Virus record (IMG/VR): IMGVR_UViG_3300038962_000103
Coordinates: 1-29,027 of that record
From: a virus
Length of the DNA: 29,027 bases
Strand: one strand, 5' to 3'
Made by a program: the position numbers and the translations under genes. Shown here piece by piece: positions 1-5,985 of this stretch. Numbering within the stretch: position 1 is the first letter of the stretch; each line of letters starts with the position of its first letter. The notes beneath the pieces were generated by a model. It did no database searches, was not told the DNA's origin, and worked only from the letters and a program-made list of their open reading frames with translations.

Positions 1-74
1 ATGTTATGATTTATGTTATGATTTACAGGCAACATTTTATTGTGATGCGCTTGGATATGATCCAAAAAAATTTA
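1..74. repeat. Left copy of the terminal direct repeat (circular overlap)
   Basis: Bases 1-74 match bases 28954-29027 except at one site (G at 20, C at 28973). The matching ends and the reading frame that continues across them show a circularly closed contig, or a circularly permuted phage genome, of about 28,953 bp. The right-hand copy is more likely correct at the mismatch: it encodes His in a conserved YHLQ context, while the left copy encodes Asp. Confidence 0.9.
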
Positions 75-262
75 AATTTATTGCCGTAGAAACAAAACAT
101 CCTTTTTCTATTGCAGTATATAATTTAAGTGATCAAATGATTGAACATGGTCGTGATGCTTATAAAAAAGCAATCAGCGATTGGAAATTTTATTTGGAAA
201 CAAAAATTCCTTTAGGTTATACAAATCAAAATATGATGGATGATGGTTCAATTACTTTATAA
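2..262 (+). CDS. RecE/YqaJ-like PD-(D/E)XK exonuclease, C-terminal part
   Basis: This open frame has no start because the gene begins at 28454 and crosses the circular join. Joined, the protein is about 253 residues. This part starts in the conserved Y-x-L-Q-A-T-F-Y helix that follows the catalytic D-x-K, and ends near residue 253 with TAA at 260-262. Members of this nuclease family (DUF3799 / RecE / Cas4-like fold) resect double-stranded DNA to give single strands for an annealing protein, and an ERF annealing gene lies upstream at 27195. The window's left end changes one residue to Asp (GAT at 20-22) where the right end has His; I take Asp to be an assembly error. The next gene starts 12 bases downstream on the same strand. 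Confidence 0.85.
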   Translation, partial: CYDLCYDLQATFYCDALGYDPKKFKFIAVETKHPFSIAVYNLSDQMIEHGRDAYKKAISDWKFYLETKIPLGYTNQNMMDDGSITL

Positions 263-274
263 AAAATAATATAT

Positions 275-943
275 ATGTTTTCTAATAAATTTAAAATAAA
301 TGTATTTTTAAAATTAACAAATCATTATTTTAAAGTAGATATAAAAAAGAAAACTAATAAAAGAGAGTATGTTTACCCCCGTTTTATGTTTTTCAAATTA
401 TGTAATGAATTATTGGAAAAAACAACATATAATGAAATTGGAAAATATACCAATAATCATCATGCAACTGTTTTATACGGAATACGACAAGTTGATAATT
501 TTAATTCTTTTGATAAAAATTTTAAAAGTAATTATTTAAATTTACTTGATATATGTATAAATCGACTGAATAAAATGGGGAATGCTTTTGATAATTATTT
601 AACAAAAGAAGATAAATTGCATAATGCTGTAATGACTTTCATAAAACTAAATTATAAAAATGCTTTTGTTGTACATATCCCAAATGAGGGTAAAAGGACA
701 CCATTTGAGCGATATAAATTTAAATACTTGGGGGGGGTATCGGGGATGCCTGATATTATGATTTTTACCCCTAATTTGCAAAATAGCGGTTTAGCGATCG
801 AAATTAAAGTTGGTTATAATAAACCCACCGAAAATCAATTAAAGTGTCTTAAAACGCTTGAAAATGCGAATTGGAGTGTTTTTTGGTCAAACTCTTATGA
901 TGAATGTATTGAAAAAATAAAAAAATATTTTGATGATGTTTAA
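275..943 (+). CDS. DnaA domain IV-like DNA-binding domain fused to a VRR-NUC nuclease
   Basis: The 222-residue protein has two recognisable parts. Residues about 30-75 resemble the C-terminal DNA-binding domain of DnaA: a YVYPRFMFF helix, then the IGKYTNNHHATVLYGIRQV signature corresponding to DnaA's IG..fg.RDHsTV..a...i. Residues about 108-220 look like a VRR-NUC nuclease of the PD-(D/E)XK superfamily, with HIPNEGKR (134-141), GGVSGMPDI (153-161, metal-binding Asp at 160), EIK (176-178) and a P-T-x-N-Q helix near 184-188. Phage VRR-NUC proteins are usually single-domain nucleases acting on DNA junctions or flaps. The fusion suggests a nuclease targeted to DnaA-box-like DNA, or a transcription or replication regulator; this is inference. 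A Met at residue 101 could give a separate nuclease product. No stop or frameshift lies between the domains. Confidence 0.8.
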   Translation: MFSNKFKINVFLKLTNHYFKVDIKKKTNKREYVYPRFMFFKLCNELLEKTTYNEIGKYTNNHHATVLYGIRQVDNFNSFDKNFKSNYLNLLDICINRLNKMGNAFDNYLTKEDKLHNAVMTFIKLNYKNAFVVHIPNEGKRTPFERYKFKYLGGVSGMPDIMIFTPNLQNSGLAIEIKVGYNKPTENQLKCLKTLENANWSVFWSNSYDECIEKIKKYFDDV

Positions 944-1193
944 AAATGAATATAGGAATGTTTATTGGAATGAAATTGATCAAAGAATGTGGCGCACAAC
1001 AACAACTGCGGGTGAAATTTCTGTAAAATATGAATATGTTGGAACGATGACACTTGCTGAATATGAACTTTTAATTGAGGTTTTATATGAATTATTTGAT
1101 GATCGTAAAATATCAATTGATGATTTTCAAAAAATATTTGGCGATATTAGAACTTTTTGTGATAAAATAAAAAAATTATTAGATGATTCATAA
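933..1193 (+). CDS. Small acidic protein of unknown function
   Basis: I do not recognise this 86-residue product. I start it at the ATG at 933; a second ATG follows at 936, and the frame can be extended only one codon to a TTG at 930. It overlaps the end of the nuclease fusion gene by 11 bases, so translation is probably coupled. The C-terminal half is rich in Asp, Glu, Leu and Ile and is predicted mostly helical, ending in KKLLDDS; no metal-binding or membrane motif is visible. It lies between two replication genes, so an accessory replication or takeover role is possible but not shown. Confidence 0.75.
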   Translation: MMFKNEYRNVYWNEIDQRMWRTTTTAGEISVKYEYVGTMTLAEYELLIEVLYELFDDRKISIDDFQKIFGDIRTFCDKIKKLLDDS

Positions 1194-1220
1194 TTAAATA
1201 AAAAAACCTAAATAAAACAA

Positions 1221-1979
1221 TTGACTAAAATTAATCGAATATTTAAACCCAAAAAATATGACAATTTCACGGTTGTCCCATCTTATATTTTTAGATTTAA
1301 AAACATTACTTTAGGATCAACGGGTTTATATTGTTTTTTATTTTCACATACCAGTGATTTTGAAATTACAGTTTCATTTATTTGCAATCATTTTAAAGAG
1401 GGAAAAGACGCCATAAATAATAAAATAAAAGAATTAATTAGTTATGGTTTTTTAAAACGTGAATTAATTAGGATTGATGGAAAATTTGCAGGTTATAATT
1501 ATCATTTAAACGCCAAACCGAAAAGGCAAAAACCGAAATCGGAAAAACCGTTGACGGTTAAACCGCAGCGGCAAAAACCGCAACAAAGTAATATTAATAA
1601 TAATATTAATAATATAAGTAATAATAATAAAGTAAATAAAACATCTAAATCACCAAAAAAAGAAATTAAAGCCAGTGATTTTGATGATGATATTATTAAG
1701 TGTTTTAATCATGTAATATTATTATTTCCTGAAAAATATAGACCACAAACAAAATCTCAAAAAATTAATTGGGTTAAATGTATTGATCAATTAAATCGAT
1801 TAGATAAATATTCGCCACGAAAAGTTTACTACATAACTATGAAAGCATTAAAAGATGATTTTTGGTCACAAAATTTTTATTCAATATTGAAATTAAGACA
1901 AAAAAATAAACAAGGTGTTAAATATGTTGATGTGTTTTTTGAAAAATTTGGAAAAGAATTAAAAGGTGTTAAAATATGA
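1221..1979 (+). CDS. Phage replication initiator (winged-helix N-terminus), lambda O-like in layout
   Basis: The 252-residue protein starts with TTG at 1221: an in-frame stop lies just upstream, and the first in-frame ATG comes well after the conserved N-terminus. Residues about 15-95 form a winged-helix domain typical of phage replication proteins (FTVVPSYIFRFKNITLGS, then GLYCFLFSH, a recognition helix near 55-75, and an L..YGFLKRE wing). Residues 99-123 are five Lys-Pro-x-x-x pentapeptides, then an Asn-rich linker to about 140. Residues about 152-250 (FPEKYRPQT, WVKCIDQL, DDFWSQNFYSILKLR) resemble the C-terminal part of phage initiators that recruit the helicase. The linker-coding DNA is a candidate origin, described separately. 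By analogy with lambda O, the N-terminus would bind the iterons and the C-terminus would contact a helicase, here possibly the product of the gene at 2310. Confidence 0.8.
   Translation: MTKINRIFKPKKYDNFTVVPSYIFRFKNITLGSTGLYCFLFSHTSDFEITVSFICNHFKEGKDAINNKIKELISYGFLKRELIRIDGKFAGYNYHLNAKPKRQKPKSEKPLTVKPQRQKPQQSNINNNINNISNNNKVNKTSKSPKKEIKASDFDDDIIKCFNHVILLFPEKYRPQTKSQKINWVKCIDQLNRLDKYSPRKVYYITMKALKDDFWSQNFYSILKLRQKNKQGVKYVDVFFEKFGKELKGVKI
1515..1645. other. Candidate replication origin: five 15-bp iterons plus AT-rich unwinding region
   Basis: AAACCG occurs at 1515, 1530, 1545, 1560 and 1575, exactly 15 bp apart. Three units carry an internal dyad whose arms differ between units but still pair: CCGA-AA-TCGG (unit 2), AACCGT-TG-ACGGTT (unit 3) and CCGC-A-GCGG (unit 4). 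From about 1588 to 1645 the sequence is almost only A and T. Iterons with dyad symmetry beside an AT-rich tract inside the initiator gene is the layout of the lambda origin in gene O. CCG proline codons are unusual in this AT-rich genome, which argues for selection on the DNA as well as on the protein repeat. Confidence 0.75.
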
Positions 1980-2299
1980 AAAAAGAAACTGCAATTGAAT
2001 TAAATAAATATGTTGAAACTGTTAAAAATAGATATTCAATAAAAAATCGACAAGGTAATTATAAGAATGAAAAATTTATTTTAAAAGAAATAATTCCCAC
2101 ATCAGATCAAACAGCAACCGTAATATTTGAAAAGGAATCAAAAAAATTAGCTTGTTTTTTCTTTTATTATATAAATATTGGTGCATCAAAAGGGTGGAAA
2201 TATTTTGTTCCAACTGATTCACATATTACAGGAATGAGGGCTTTTGAATATTATAAATTAAATACTGAAAGACATAATTATAAACATAATTTTAACTAA
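1976..2299 (+). CDS. Hypothetical protein between initiator and primase-helicase
   Basis: A 107-residue basic protein that I do not recognise. Its ATG overlaps the stop of the initiator gene in an ATGA arrangement, which implies translational coupling and an operon. The N-terminus (KKETAIELNKYVETVKNRYSI) looks helical; the middle is a probable beta-rich segment with aromatic residues (ACFFFYYINIG). The gene position, 10 bases ahead of the primase-helicase, suggests a replication accessory such as a helicase loader, but no ATPase or zinc motif is present and this remains inference. Confidence 0.75.
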   Translation: MKKETAIELNKYVETVKNRYSIKNRQGNYKNEKFILKEIIPTSDQTATVIFEKESKKLACFFFYYINIGASKGWKYFVPTDSHITGMRAFEYYKLNTERHNYKHNFN

Positions 2300-2309
2300 A
2301 ACCTGAAAA

Positions 2310-3983
2310 ATGATTAATGAATTTAACAATATTGGTATTTTTCCTAAAGGAAATTATATTGAACAAAAATTAAAATGTCCCCAATGTTATACTAAACGAA
2401 AAAATAAACATGATCGCCCATTGTCTATTAATACACAAAAAGGTGTTTATAATTGTCATAATTGTGGTTGGTCTGGAAATGTGAAATTTAAAGAAAAAAA
2501 GGAATTTATAAAACCTGTTAAAATTAAATCACCCCTTAATGAAAGAACAATAAAATGGTTTGAAAAAAGAGGAATTAATAAAGATACTTTAAACTATTGG
2601 AAAATAACAGAATCAATCGAATTTTTTCCGCAAGTAAATAAAAGACGTAAAGCAATAAATTTTAATTATTATCGAGATAATGAATTGATAAATATAAAAT
2701 TTCGAGACGGTGAAAAAAATTTTAAAATGGTTTCAAACGCTGAATTGATTTTTTATGGTCTTGATAATATAAAAACTATGAATAAAATTTATATTGTTGA
2801 GGGGGAAATTGATGCGCTTACTTTACATCAAGCGGGGGTATATTCTGTTTGTAGCGTTCCAAATGGCGCATCTAAAGGGAACCAAAGATTGGATTATTTG
2901 GATAATTGTTGGGAATATTTTAAAGAAAAAAACGAAATTATTTTATGTACTGATAACGATCAAGCGGGTTTAACATTAAGGAATGAACTGGCAAGGCGTT
3001 TTGGACAATATCGTTGTAAATATATAGATTTTGGCGAATTTAAAGATGTTAATGAAATATTAATGAAAAAAGGAAAAGATGAATTGTTGAATATTTTAAA
3101 AACAGCTAAAAATTTTCCATTAGAGGGTATTTTAAATATTGATGATATTTGGAATGATGTACTGAATTTTAATAACAATGGTATAAAAAACTATTCAATA
3201 TTTTTAGGCAATAGCGATAATTATTTTAAATTGGCTTTTGGTGAATGGTCAGTTGTAACGGGTATACCAAATGCGGGAAAATCTGATGTTGTTGATCAAA
3301 TATGTTGTAATTTATCATTAAACCACGATTTTAGAATTGCAATGTTTTCCCCTGAATCATTTCCCTATGAGGGACACATTAAAAGAATAGCCAATAAATT
3401 AAATAATAAAAATTGTGATAATGAGTTGTTGAATAAAACAAAATCTTTTATTGAAAATCATTTTTATTTTATTAAAATAGATTTTGAAAATTTAACACTT
3501 GATGGTATTTTAAATGCATTTCGTGAACTTGTTTTTCAAAAAGGAATTAATATTTGTGTTATTGATCCATATAATCTTTTAGATCATAGCGCACAAAAAG
3601 ATCATAATTATATTGGAAAAATATTGTCCCAAATAACACAATTTTGTCAACAAACAAACACACATTTATTTTTGATTGCACATCCGAGAAAAATGGAAAC
3701 TGAAAATAATATATATAAAGTTCCTACACCTTATGATATTTCAGGATCAAGTGATTTTTTTAATAAAGCATATAATTGTTTCACTGTTTATAGATCAATT
3801 GGTGAAAAATCAATTGTTGGTTCTGATGTTGTGCAGATACATATTCAAAAAGTAAAACGAAAAGATAATGGACAACAAGGTAAATTTGAAATTGCACCCG
3901 ATTTTAAAAATGGTGGGGGGTATATTTCAATCGATGAAAAAAGACAAAGATTTACCGTTGTACAAGATAACGTTCCATTTTAA
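2310..3983 (+). CDS. Bifunctional DNA primase-helicase (T7 gp4/Twinkle type)
   Basis: The 557-residue protein has the three domains of phage primase-helicases. A zinc-binding module has C23/C26 and C49/C52. A TOPRIM domain has YIVEGEIDAL (161-170, Glu164) and LCTDNDQAG (212-220, Asp215 and Asp217). A RecA-fold helicase domain has Walker A GIPNAGKS (318-325), Walker B NICVIDPYN (414-422) and a motif with His458 (LIAHPRK). It would unwind the fork and lay down primers on the lagging strand. The phage shows no DNA polymerase gene, so a host polymerase is probably recruited. The last residues, DNVPF, resemble the acidic C-terminal tip of single-stranded DNA-binding proteins. ATG start 10 bases after the preceding gene, with an A-rich leader. 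Confidence 0.92.
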   Translation: MINEFNNIGIFPKGNYIEQKLKCPQCYTKRKNKHDRPLSINTQKGVYNCHNCGWSGNVKFKEKKEFIKPVKIKSPLNERTIKWFEKRGINKDTLNYWKITESIEFFPQVNKRRKAINFNYYRDNELINIKFRDGEKNFKMVSNAELIFYGLDNIKTMNKIYIVEGEIDALTLHQAGVYSVCSVPNGASKGNQRLDYLDNCWEYFKEKNEIILCTDNDQAGLTLRNELARRFGQYRCKYIDFGEFKDVNEILMKKGKDELLNILKTAKNFPLEGILNIDDIWNDVLNFNNNGIKNYSIFLGNSDNYFKLAFGEWSVVTGIPNAGKSDVVDQICCNLSLNHDFRIAMFSPESFPYEGHIKRIANKLNNKNCDNELLNKTKSFIENHFYFIKIDFENLTLDGILNAFRELVFQKGINICVIDPYNLLDHSAQKDHNYIGKILSQITQFCQQTNTHLFLIAHPRKMETENNIYKVPTPYDISGSSDFFNKAYNCFTVYRSIGEKSIVGSDVVQIHIQKVKRKDNGQQGKFEIAPDFKNGGGYISIDEKRQRFTVVQDNVPF

Positions 3984-4009
3984 AAATTATTATATAAAAA
4001 CAAAAAAAA

Positions 4010-4228
4010 ATGAAAAAACACGTAATTACTAAACAAGAACATTACAATGCATTTTCGTGGTGTTCAAAAAATAATATAAAAATTTATGCTGAACCCTATA
4101 AAGGAAAGTTTAAATTAATATATGTAAAAGATGGAATACATAAGTCATCTAATATTTTGCATGATAAGGATGATTATATGCAACAAATGTGGAATTTTTA
4201 TTTGTATCTTTATAAAAAATTTTCTTAA
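4010..4228 (+). CDS. Small hypothetical protein
   Basis: A 72-residue basic, aromatic-rich protein that I do not recognise. It starts at an ATG preceded by an almost pure A leader and ends in TAATG, sharing its last base with the next ORF. Short alternating hydrophobic stretches (IKIYAEPY, KFKLIYVKDG) suggest a small beta sheet, and the C-terminus (MQQMWNFYLYLYKKF) a helix. It lies at the boundary between replication genes and the terminase genes. Confidence 0.7.
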   Translation: MKKHVITKQEHYNAFSWCSKNNIKIYAEPYKGKFKLIYVKDGIHKSSNILHDKDDYMQQMWNFYLYLYKKFS

Positions 4229-4395
4229 TGTTAGAAATTGATTTTTTTCCAATTTATGGCTTAATTGTTGGAATTAATTATTCTGATGAAGATATTGAAC
4301 AATTAGATTTTGTCGCAGATAATAAAAGGCGTACAATTCAAATATTTTTATTAATATTTGGTTTTAATATAAATTTTTATACAAATAGAAAATAA
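4228..4395 (+). CDS. Small hydrophobic protein upstream of terminase
   Basis: A 55-residue ORF. Its ATG overlaps the TAA of the preceding gene by one base, and its own TAA overlaps the ATG of the terminase small subunit gene by one base; tight coupling on both sides is good evidence that it is translated. It opens with LEIDFFPIYGLIVGINYSDED and has a second hydrophobic stretch, IQIFLLIFGFNINFY, that could be one membrane segment. I believe similar short proteins occur beside terminase genes in other Bacteroidota phages, but no function is evident. Confidence 0.7.
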   Translation: MLEIDFFPIYGLIVGINYSDEDIEQLDFVADNKRRTIQIFLLIFGFNINFYTNRK

Positions 4396-4751
4396 TGGCA
4401 TACGATAAAAAAGAACTTGAAAAAAAAGCATTGTTAGCAATTAAAAAACATAGACTAATGTTTATTGAACATATTGTTGCTTTTTTACCTTGTGGAAAAA
4501 ACACTTTTTATAATCTAAAATTAAACGAATCAAACGCTATAAAAAAGGCAGTTGAGGAAATGCGAGTTTCAAGAAAAACAAAAATGCTTTCTAAATGGAT
4601 TGATAGTGATCAACCTACATTGCAAATTGCCGCAATGAAAATGATCAGTGAAGATAATGAAGCACATAGATTAAATGGTACACGTCAAGAAATAAAACAC
4701 AAGGGGGGGTTAAAATCAACATTGATTGAATGGAAACCAGTGGACAAATAA
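4395..4751 (+). CDS. terS: Terminase small subunit
   Basis: The 118-residue protein has the expected size and place for a small terminase: directly before, and overlapping by 22 bases, the large subunit gene. Residues about 12-50 look like a helix-turn-helix (HIVAFLPCGKNTFYNLKLNE), followed by a helical oligomerisation region (AVEEMRVSRKTKMLSKWI) and a basic C-terminus. In known phages this protein binds the packaging site and regulates the large subunit's ATPase and nuclease. Recognition rests on context and HTH shape rather than on a strict motif. Confidence 0.8.
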   Translation: MAYDKKELEKKALLAIKKHRLMFIEHIVAFLPCGKNTFYNLKLNESNAIKKAVEEMRVSRKTKMLSKWIDSDQPTLQIAAMKMISEDNEAHRLNGTRQEIKHKGGLKSTLIEWKPVDK

Positions 4752-5950
4752 AAGTCGAACAAAAATTTAACAGACAATTTACTGATCTATATAAATCTAA
4801 AAAGCGTTTTAGAGTTCATCAGGGTGGAACACGTTCAGGAAAAACTTACGCAATTTGTCAATATATAGTTTGGTTAATTACAGAAATGCATGAAGATAAA
4901 AAACCACTATTTGCCCAAAACAAAAAATTAACTATTAGCATAATAAGAAAAACATTACCTGCGCTTAAAGGATCAATTTTAAGAGATTTAATTTCTATTT
5001 TAGAACAAACATCTGCGTATTTTAATGGAGTTCATAATAAAGCTGAAAACACGTTTTCTTTTGATGGTCATTTAATTGAATTTTTATCAGTTGATGAACC
5101 GCAAAAAATTAGAGGTCGCAAAAGAAATATTGCAATTTTAAATGAGGCTAACGAATTAACGATTGAAGATTTTAGGCAAATAAATATGCGAACAACTGAT
5201 TGCATTATTATGGATTTTAATCCATCTGATCCAGTGCATTGGATTTACGATGAAATAATTCCAAGAAATGATTGTGATACTTGGATTACTACATATCACG
5301 ACAATAAATTTTTATCACCTGATATTATAAAAGAAATTGAACGCATGAAAGATCGTGATCCTGATTTTTGGCGTGTTTATGGACAAGGGCAAAAAGCGGT
5401 TTACTCAAATAGACAAATATTTAATAATTGGAAATTTATTGATTATAAAGATTTTCCAAAACATGATATTGAAAGTGAATGTGTTATTGGTTTAGATTTT
5501 GGTTTTTCAAATGATCCATCGGCGGGGGCTATAATTTTTAGAAAAAATAATAAATTATATATTCACGAAATTTTATATAAATTAGGAATGACAAACAATG
5601 ATTTGTATAATTTTTTCAAAGAAAATAATTATCATAATATTTTAATTTATGCTGATGCCGCAGAACCAAAATCAATTGAAAGTTTGAAAAGAATGGGATT
5701 ATTAATAAAACCATCTATAAAAGGACAAGGATCAATTAACGCAGGAATTTCATTGTTAAAAGAATTTGATATTTTTGTAAGTAAAGAATCAAAAAATATT
5801 TATAAAGAATATAACGGTTATTTTTGGGAACAATTAAAAGATGGAACAATAATAAATAAAGCGTGTGATCGCCTAAATCACCAAATGGACTGCATTCGTT
5901 ATGGAGTTTATTCCCAATATAACAAAAAGGCGAATTTCTTTGTAATTTAA
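4730..5950 (+). CDS. terL: Terminase large subunit
   Basis: The 406-residue packaging motor has an N-terminal ATPase with Walker A QGGTRSGKT (31-39) and a Walker B-like strand NIAILNEAN (133-141), a Ser/Asn-rich coupling segment near IMDFNPSDP (160-168), and a C-terminal RNase H-fold nuclease with acidic residues in GLDFG (Asp256), IYADAAEP (Asp309) and HQMDCIRYG (Asp387). Length and motifs match the PBSX/Terminase_3 group. It drives DNA into the procapsid and cuts genome units. The ATG lies within the end of the small subunit gene in another frame. Circular permutation of the assembly is compatible with headful cutting but does not prove it. Confidence 0.95.
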   Translation: METSGQIKVEQKFNRQFTDLYKSKKRFRVHQGGTRSGKTYAICQYIVWLITEMHEDKKPLFAQNKKLTISIIRKTLPALKGSILRDLISILEQTSAYFNGVHNKAENTFSFDGHLIEFLSVDEPQKIRGRKRNIAILNEANELTIEDFRQINMRTTDCIIMDFNPSDPVHWIYDEIIPRNDCDTWITTYHDNKFLSPDIIKEIERMKDRDPDFWRVYGQGQKAVYSNRQIFNNWKFIDYKDFPKHDIESECVIGLDFGFSNDPSAGAIIFRKNNKLYIHEILYKLGMTNNDLYNFFKENNYHNILIYADAAEPKSIESLKRMGLLIKPSIKGQGSINAGISLLKEFDIFVSKESKNIYKEYNGYFWEQLKDGTIINKACDRLNHQMDCIRYGVYSQYNKKANFFVI

Positions 5951-5954
5951 TTAT

Positions 5955-5962
5955 TACTTTTG
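5955..5962 (+). promoter_or_regulatory. Bacteroidota-type -7 box before portal gene
   Basis: TACTTTTG matches the TAnnTTTG -7 element of Bacteroidota primary sigma factor promoters and is followed by TA. It lies 24 bases before the portal ATG, in the gap after terL. No clear TTG -33 element is seen at 19-21 bases upstream. Confidence 0.5.
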
Positions 5963-5985
5963 TAATAAATAATTATTTTAAATAA

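Noticed and set aside
2-25. Tandem 12-base repeat at the window start as a biological repeat
   Set aside because: The right-end copy of the same sequence has a C that breaks the repeat and preserves a conserved residue; an assembly artefact is more likely.
1500-1600. CRISPR-like reading of the 15-bp periodic repeats
   Set aside because: Repeats are only 6 fixed bases with no spacers, and lie in a conserved coding frame.
1588-1645. AT-rich microsatellite-like tract as a plain simple repeat
   Set aside because: It is in frame, codes for the Asn-rich linker, and its position beside the iterons makes an origin a better explanation than a neutral repeat.
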